In this document: in pieces, positions 60,368 to 64,000 of the stretch | Numbering within the stretch: position 1 is the stretch's first letter | Layout: each line of letters opens with the position of its first letter | Source: Rubripirellula lacrimiformis | Lineage (GTDB): Bacteria; Planctomycetota; Planctomycetia; Pirellulales; Pirellulaceae | Assembly (NCBI RefSeq): GCF_007741535.1 | Contig: NZ_CP036525.1 | Span: 1,922,001-1,986,000, forward strand | Direction of reading: 5' to 3' | DNA length: 64,000 nucleotides | Position numbers and translations under genes: made by a program | Notes under the pieces: model-generated | The model's input: the letters and a program-made list of their open reading frames with translations, nothing else | Database searches by the model: none | What the model was told of the DNA's origin: nothing

Positions 60368-62683
60368 TTACCGAGTGTACGGATCCTTGACGTTCTTTAA
60401 GTTCGGTAGCGGCTCTTGGCGAACATCAAGTTCTCTCGCCGCGGCGATGCCAACTGTGCCTCCCGGCGGTGGACATTGATCGTTGATGTTAGTGATCCTT
60501 TGCAAGTCCAGCAGCGTCGGATGTGTACAGCAATGCGCGACGCATGGCATCGGATCAGGATTTGCAGCCGCATCAAAAACTCTGCCAAAGATGACAATCG
60601 AAATGAACTCGGCAATTTGCGAGCCGAATCGAAGTGGCTCTCCGCCAACAATAATATCACTCAGCGAACCGCCATCAGGAAGCGAAAACTCGGCACGTAG
60701 AATCTGCTTCTTGTCTTGATCGCCACGGATGACTTTCCAGCAGTCATCGAACGAGACACCTGGAGGAAATTCAAATGGTGCTGCGTCCAGACTGTGAATA
60801 TACAGTCCGACTGGATCGTCGATCGTGACAAACTTGTTCTGTCGCACCAGTCCGTTGATCGCGGATCCAATTGTCGGGTCGCTAGAGCGATCAGGACCAC
60901 CGTATCCAGCGCAACAGATCAACTCGCCCGGTGCCACGACGGGTCCGTTGCCATTTTCTCGCAACACGCTCGCATCGGCAGCTAGGAACACTTCCGCGGA
61001 CAGTGAATTGGCAGGATGCGTCAGGTGAATCGCACCTTCGGTCGTGTTCCATTTGTTGTATGGATTGTATTGCCCGTTTTGATTCACCGGATTACGGTTC
61101 GCGTCCGCGATAAAGATATCTTCGTCGAAAAATAGATCCCCCATCTCAACCTGCTCACCCGTCAAGTCTTGGTAGAGCTTCAACAAAAGATCGGGGTCAT
61201 TGTCGGCAATAAATCCCCAGTACTCTGGGTTTTCACAAGTAAAGACAACCTTGCGTAGTTCGTTATCAGCATCGCGGGACGAATGCCACTCGCAATACTC
61301 GTCTTGATCCCGAAAAACAATGTCCTCGGCTGGATCGAATCCGCCAGGGACTTGGCGGTAGTAGCCCGCACGTCTTCCCGTAAGGTCCGCGTTTACAGTT
61401 TCTTCGACGACTCGCCAACGATCTTCCACATTCTGCACAACCTGTGCGTACTTTCGAGGAAAACCGCTCCACGGAATTTCCGCCACGCTGCCGCCAGCAC
61501 CTTGGGGCGAGTCAATCAGATTAAAGATCCGAACGTCAGCCATCGAAACACCGGTGTCTTGCAACAATCGCGTCTCTGCAGAGCGAAACCACTGATGAAC
61601 CACCCCACTCCACTGCGTCTTCTGCGCTGCCGTTAGATCTTCGATGTTCGCTGGTGGTGCGTACTGAAATGTCCCGTTCGTACTGTCAAGCGAATCAATC
61701 CAGTTTTCAACGTATTGAATATCGTCACTACTAAGCGGCGGTTGGTTCAGCGGCATTTGCGGAATGCCGGCAAGCGTTCCCTTGAGTACTTTGACGAGAG
61801 CCGACCGTGCTCCACGATATGGCCCTGGATCGGCGATTAACGCGTGGCCGTAAATCGGTGGTAACGCTATGAACTGGTCCTCGGGAAGTAGCCAAAATCG
61901 TGCATGTCCATCGTGATGTGGGAAACTAACCCCAGAGGCCGACTCAAGAATTTGTTGTACTCCCGCATAATTCACCGCAGGCACTGCTCCGGCAGCGGCG
62001 AATGCGCGCCGCGACGGTGATCGAATCGCGTCGAACGCCTCCGGCGCTGGCGCAAGAAAGCGGTGTTTCGCAAACGCCCAATCAAGTTGCTCAAACGTAA
62101 GCGTCATCCACGTGTCGCGCAGCAAGTCCAATCGACTCGCCGGCAACCCAGGATTGTTCTGAGCGTCGTTTTCTGGATCGGCTTCCGTTTGAATCGCCCA
62201 AGAGAGTGCCATACAGCGATCGACGTGCAACCAACGATCCGCGGAGTCACCCAGCAAACTTGCGGCACGAATGAACCCATGCCAACGCTGCCAACCAACC
62301 CAGTTATCCGGCGTCCCGTCCATCATGTGAACGCGCCGCCCAGGCGGTCGCGGCGCACGATCGTCAAACAAGACACCTTGCCCAAAATCTTCAAACGCAC
62401 TGCGAATCGAATCATCGTCCTTCAAGTGACGATCAATGATTTGCAATTGAATTGCCGCCAGATCCAGCAACCCACGTCTGCCCGCTTCGACTGTTGTGAC
62501 AAACGGACCAGGATGATTCGGATCAGAAAACGAGGTCCGCAAAAAGTCGGGTAGTGAGTCCAAGCCCCAGCTTTGAGCAAAATAACCTCGCTGAAACGCA
62601 TCCGCGATCACCCGCGTCCTCTGCCACAGCGTCTGATTATCAAAGTCGAACCAAAACTCACGACCGATGGCTTTTGTGTACAT
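60368..62683 (-). CDS. Large protein of unknown function in the protease-peroxidase cluster
   Basis: The 771-residue protein has no signal peptide and no membrane helix. It is rich in Trp and acidic residues. One stretch (MPLNQPPLSSDDIQYVENWIDSLD, near 315) resembles the C-terminal part of planctomycete cytochrome-c-like domains but lacks CxxCH. Others are HHDGHARFWLLPEDQF (near 262) and a Cys-rich end (CVAHCCTHPTLL). It lies 15 bases after the clostripain gene and 32 before the DyP gene, so a joint function is likely. I cannot name it; an oxidoreductase-related role beside DyP is a guess. Confidence 0.8.
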   Translation of the reverse strand: MYTKAIGREFWFDFDNQTLWQRTRVIADAFQRGYFAQSWGLDSLPDFLRTSFSDPNHPGPFVTTVEAGRRGLLDLAAIQLQIIDRHLKDDDSIRSAFEDFGQGVLFDDRAPRPPGRRVHMMDGTPDNWVGWQRWHGFIRAASLLGDSADRWLHVDRCMALSWAIQTEADPENDAQNNPGLPASRLDLLRDTWMTLTFEQLDWAFAKHRFLAPAPEAFDAIRSPSRRAFAAAGAVPAVNYAGVQQILESASGVSFPHHDGHARFWLLPEDQFIALPPIYGHALIADPGPYRGARSALVKVLKGTLAGIPQMPLNQPPLSSDDIQYVENWIDSLDSTNGTFQYAPPANIEDLTAAQKTQWSGVVHQWFRSAETRLLQDTGVSMADVRIFNLIDSPQGAGGSVAEIPWSGFPRKYAQVVQNVEDRWRVVEETVNADLTGRRAGYYRQVPGGFDPAEDIVFRDQDEYCEWHSSRDADNELRKVVFTCENPEYWGFIADNDPDLLLKLYQDLTGEQVEMGDLFFDEDIFIADANRNPVNQNGQYNPYNKWNTTEGAIHLTHPANSLSAEVFLAADASVLRENGNGPVVAPGELICCAGYGGPDRSSDPTIGSAINGLVRQNKFVTIDDPVGLYIHSLDAAPFEFPPGVSFDDCWKVIRGDQDKKQILRAEFSLPDGGSLSDIIVGGEPLRFGSQIAEFISIVIFGRVFDAAANPDPMPCVAHCCTHPTLLDLQRITNINDQCPPPGGTVGIAAARELDVRQEPLPNLKNVKDPYTR

Positions 62684-62698
62684 TTGCTTGCCTTTGAA

Positions 62699-63859
62699 TT
62701 AGCTGTATCGCATTTCTGCAAAAACGTCGTCCATGAAATTCAGCCATCCTGGCTGGTCTTCCACCCCATTCAATTCCAGATAGCGTGCCCTGTTAACGGT
62801 GAACGAAAAAAGCGTCGATGGAAACCAAATGGAGAGTCCGTTCGCATTCGCGAGTTTTCTCGAGCGACGTAGCACTCGATTCTTGATGACTGCCTTGTTC
62901 AGTGATTCGATCAGTCGCCGTGAGTATTTGCCAACGACCTTGCATTCGATCGCCTTGGAGAGATTTTCGGCAAAATGCACAGCGTCTACATACTCTGCGT
63001 TGGCAAAGGATTGCGATGACGCGCGTGCCATATCAATGGTGCGTATTGATTCTCTTTTCGTGCTGGCGTCCTGTGAGTCCAAATGGCTGGCGACTGCTTT
63101 TCCAAGTAGCGATAGAGATTTCATCGCTTCTCCTGTTCGTGTCAGTCGGATAGCTGACTGAGTAACATTCGTCATCCCGTGAAGCACGTAATGGTTGACG
63201 TATGAATCCACGATGTCGGAAGCGACATCGCAGACTTTTGGCTCATGCTTGAGATGCTCAAGCACTTTGTCGTATGGCCATCCCTCGCCAGGTTCAATCT
63301 GCTGTGATGCTACCAAGTAGTCAGCGAACTTAGAAAAGTGGTTGGCAATCTCAAGCATTCCCATCAAGCACGCATCAAAACCCAGTATCGCAATCTTTTT
63401 TTTGTGAAAGCCCACTCGCTCGAACACGTATTCGACTTCAGGCATATCGAGGGCTCCACCGAACTCGTCGATTGCGATCGCACGACGGCGTGATCGGAAA
63501 CCATCACCGTGTCCGCCGATGACCACTACCCGCTGGTCTGCTGGATAGCGATCGGTTCCCCAGGTCAAAAACTTCAGTAACGATTCCGGCTTTCCAGTGT
63601 CGGCCTCAGGCAACCGCTCAATCACATTTCTGTATGCAATTCCTTCCTCTTCTGGCTCCGTGATTTCGTACCGGATGGAGCCTGTGTGCTCACCTCTGGT
63701 GTCGATTTCGACGCCTACATAAACATCTGCTGATGCGCCAACTTTGCACAACTCAGCGATGTCACGAATCCCAGCATCACTTAGATCGTTATCGCCAGCC
63801 ATGAAAAGCAGAAGCGAATACCTCCGCTTTGCGCGTTTCTGTTTTGTGCGACTAGCCAC
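62699..63859 (-). CDS. Clostripain-family (C11, caspase-fold) protease
   Basis: The 386-residue protein (GTG start at 63859) shows the C11 layout: SLLLFMAGDNDLSDAGIRDIAEL, catalytic His in VVVIGGHGDGFRSR, and catalytic Cys in AILGFDACLMGMLEIANHF, then SQQIEPGEGWPYDKVL. Asp and Asn around these sites match clostripain, which cleaves after Arg or Lys. No signal peptide, so it acts in the cytoplasm. It starts 3 bases after the stop of an upstream trypsin-like gene and leads an operon. Confidence 0.93.
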   Translation of the reverse strand: MASRTKQKRAKRRYSLLLFMAGDNDLSDAGIRDIAELCKVGASADVYVGVEIDTRGEHTGSIRYEITEPEEEGIAYRNVIERLPEADTGKPESLLKFLTWGTDRYPADQRVVVIGGHGDGFRSRRRAIAIDEFGGALDMPEVEYVFERVGFHKKKIAILGFDACLMGMLEIANHFSKFADYLVASQQIEPGEGWPYDKVLEHLKHEPKVCDVASDIVDSYVNHYVLHGMTNVTQSAIRLTRTGEAMKSLSLLGKAVASHLDSQDASTKRESIRTIDMARASSQSFANAEYVDAVHFAENLSKAIECKVVGKYSRRLIESLNKAVIKNRVLRRSRKLANANGLSIWFPSTLFSFTVNRARYLELNGVEDQPGWLNFMDDVFAEMRYS

Positions 63860-63862
63860 CGA

Positions 63863-64000
63863 CTACCTCATTTCCGCGATCGTTTCGTCAATCCAATCGC
63901 TGACGGAATCGACGCGAACATAGATGCCTCCGTCGCCGCAATTGTCGTTCGCTTCATCAGTCGCCCTTGATGTCGCCCCAGCAAGTTTTCGCTGACTGTC
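63863..64000 (-). CDS. C-terminal end of a trypsin-family protease (partial)
   Basis: The last 45 codons before TAG (63863-63865) read LAGATSRATDEANDNCGDGG, then IYVRVDSVSDWIDETIAEM. This is the S1 protease C-terminal strand and helix ('G.Y.RV....WI'), with the Cys that closes the last disulfide-type loop. The rest lies beyond the window. Its stop is 3 bases before the clostripain start. Confidence 0.75.
   Translation of the reverse strand, partial: DSQRKLAGATSRATDEANDNCGDGGIYVRVDSVSDWIDETIAEMR

Noticed and set aside
1-64000. tRNA or rRNA genes
   Set aside because: No cloverleaf with a GTTCGANTC-type T arm and matching acceptor stem, and no rRNA landmark sequence, could be found by eye on either strand; GTTCG hits belong to attC core boxes.

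Overview
The window reads as the chromosome of a planctomycete, probably a Rhodopirellula-like Pirellulaceae. The small membrane proteins begin with the planctomycete 'FSLRTLLI'-type N-terminus, and the gene content (secreted proteins, DyP peroxidase, MscS, phosphatidylcholine synthase, many IS elements) fits. This placement is inference from style; no rRNA gene is present to fix it.

Bases 1 to about 24130 are a cassette array of a sedentary chromosomal integron. At least 15 small, mostly unrelated genes lie on the plus strand. Nearly every one is followed by an imperfect palindrome of about 85-90 bp (attC-like) bounded by a ...AAC box (R'') and a GTT... box (R'). A decisive internal check is that the R'' box of each cassette is complementary over 6-9 bases to that cassette's own 5' leader, as expected if a circular cassette was inserted by crossover at G^TT. 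The integrase gene (4559-5172, minus) keeps only its N-terminal part. It is cut by a MITE and joined to a fragment of another tyrosine recombinase. The attI-like junction is at about 5420. The array is heavily invaded: an IS4-like element (1418-3147), two lineages of IS91/HUH elements whose ends fall exactly on attC core boxes, an IS110 element, and a group II intron inside an attC stem. A toxin-antitoxin pair forms the last cassette.

24243-50119 and on to 51059 is ordinary chromosome. It holds a PH-domain protein, a peroxiredoxin and a dehalogenase-like hydrolase bracketed by a degenerate 340 bp repeat. A lipid and envelope neighbourhood follows: phosphatidylcholine synthase, MscS, App1-type phosphatase, a methyltransferase resembling phospholipid N-methyltransferases, an EEP-fold protein and a cardiolipin synthase. 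After that come a PP2C phosphatase, a secreted 640-residue protein, an SDR, a DUF892 ferritin-like protein and a MarR-linked run with an alkylsulfatase, a flavin reductase-like protein and another SDR. IS remnants (IS4-like deletion derivative, IS21 inside IS66, ISL3) separate the blocks.

55696-64000 carries an alpha-carbonic anhydrase and then a minus-strand cluster that looks like a conflict or cell-death module. From upstream to downstream it contains a trypsin-family protease (C-terminus only, running off the window), a clostripain-type caspase-fold protease, an unrecognised 771-residue protein, a DyP peroxidase and a trypsin-NUC1 nuclease fusion. The two least ordinary systems here are the HUH elements with attC-like ends and this protease-nuclease-peroxidase cluster.
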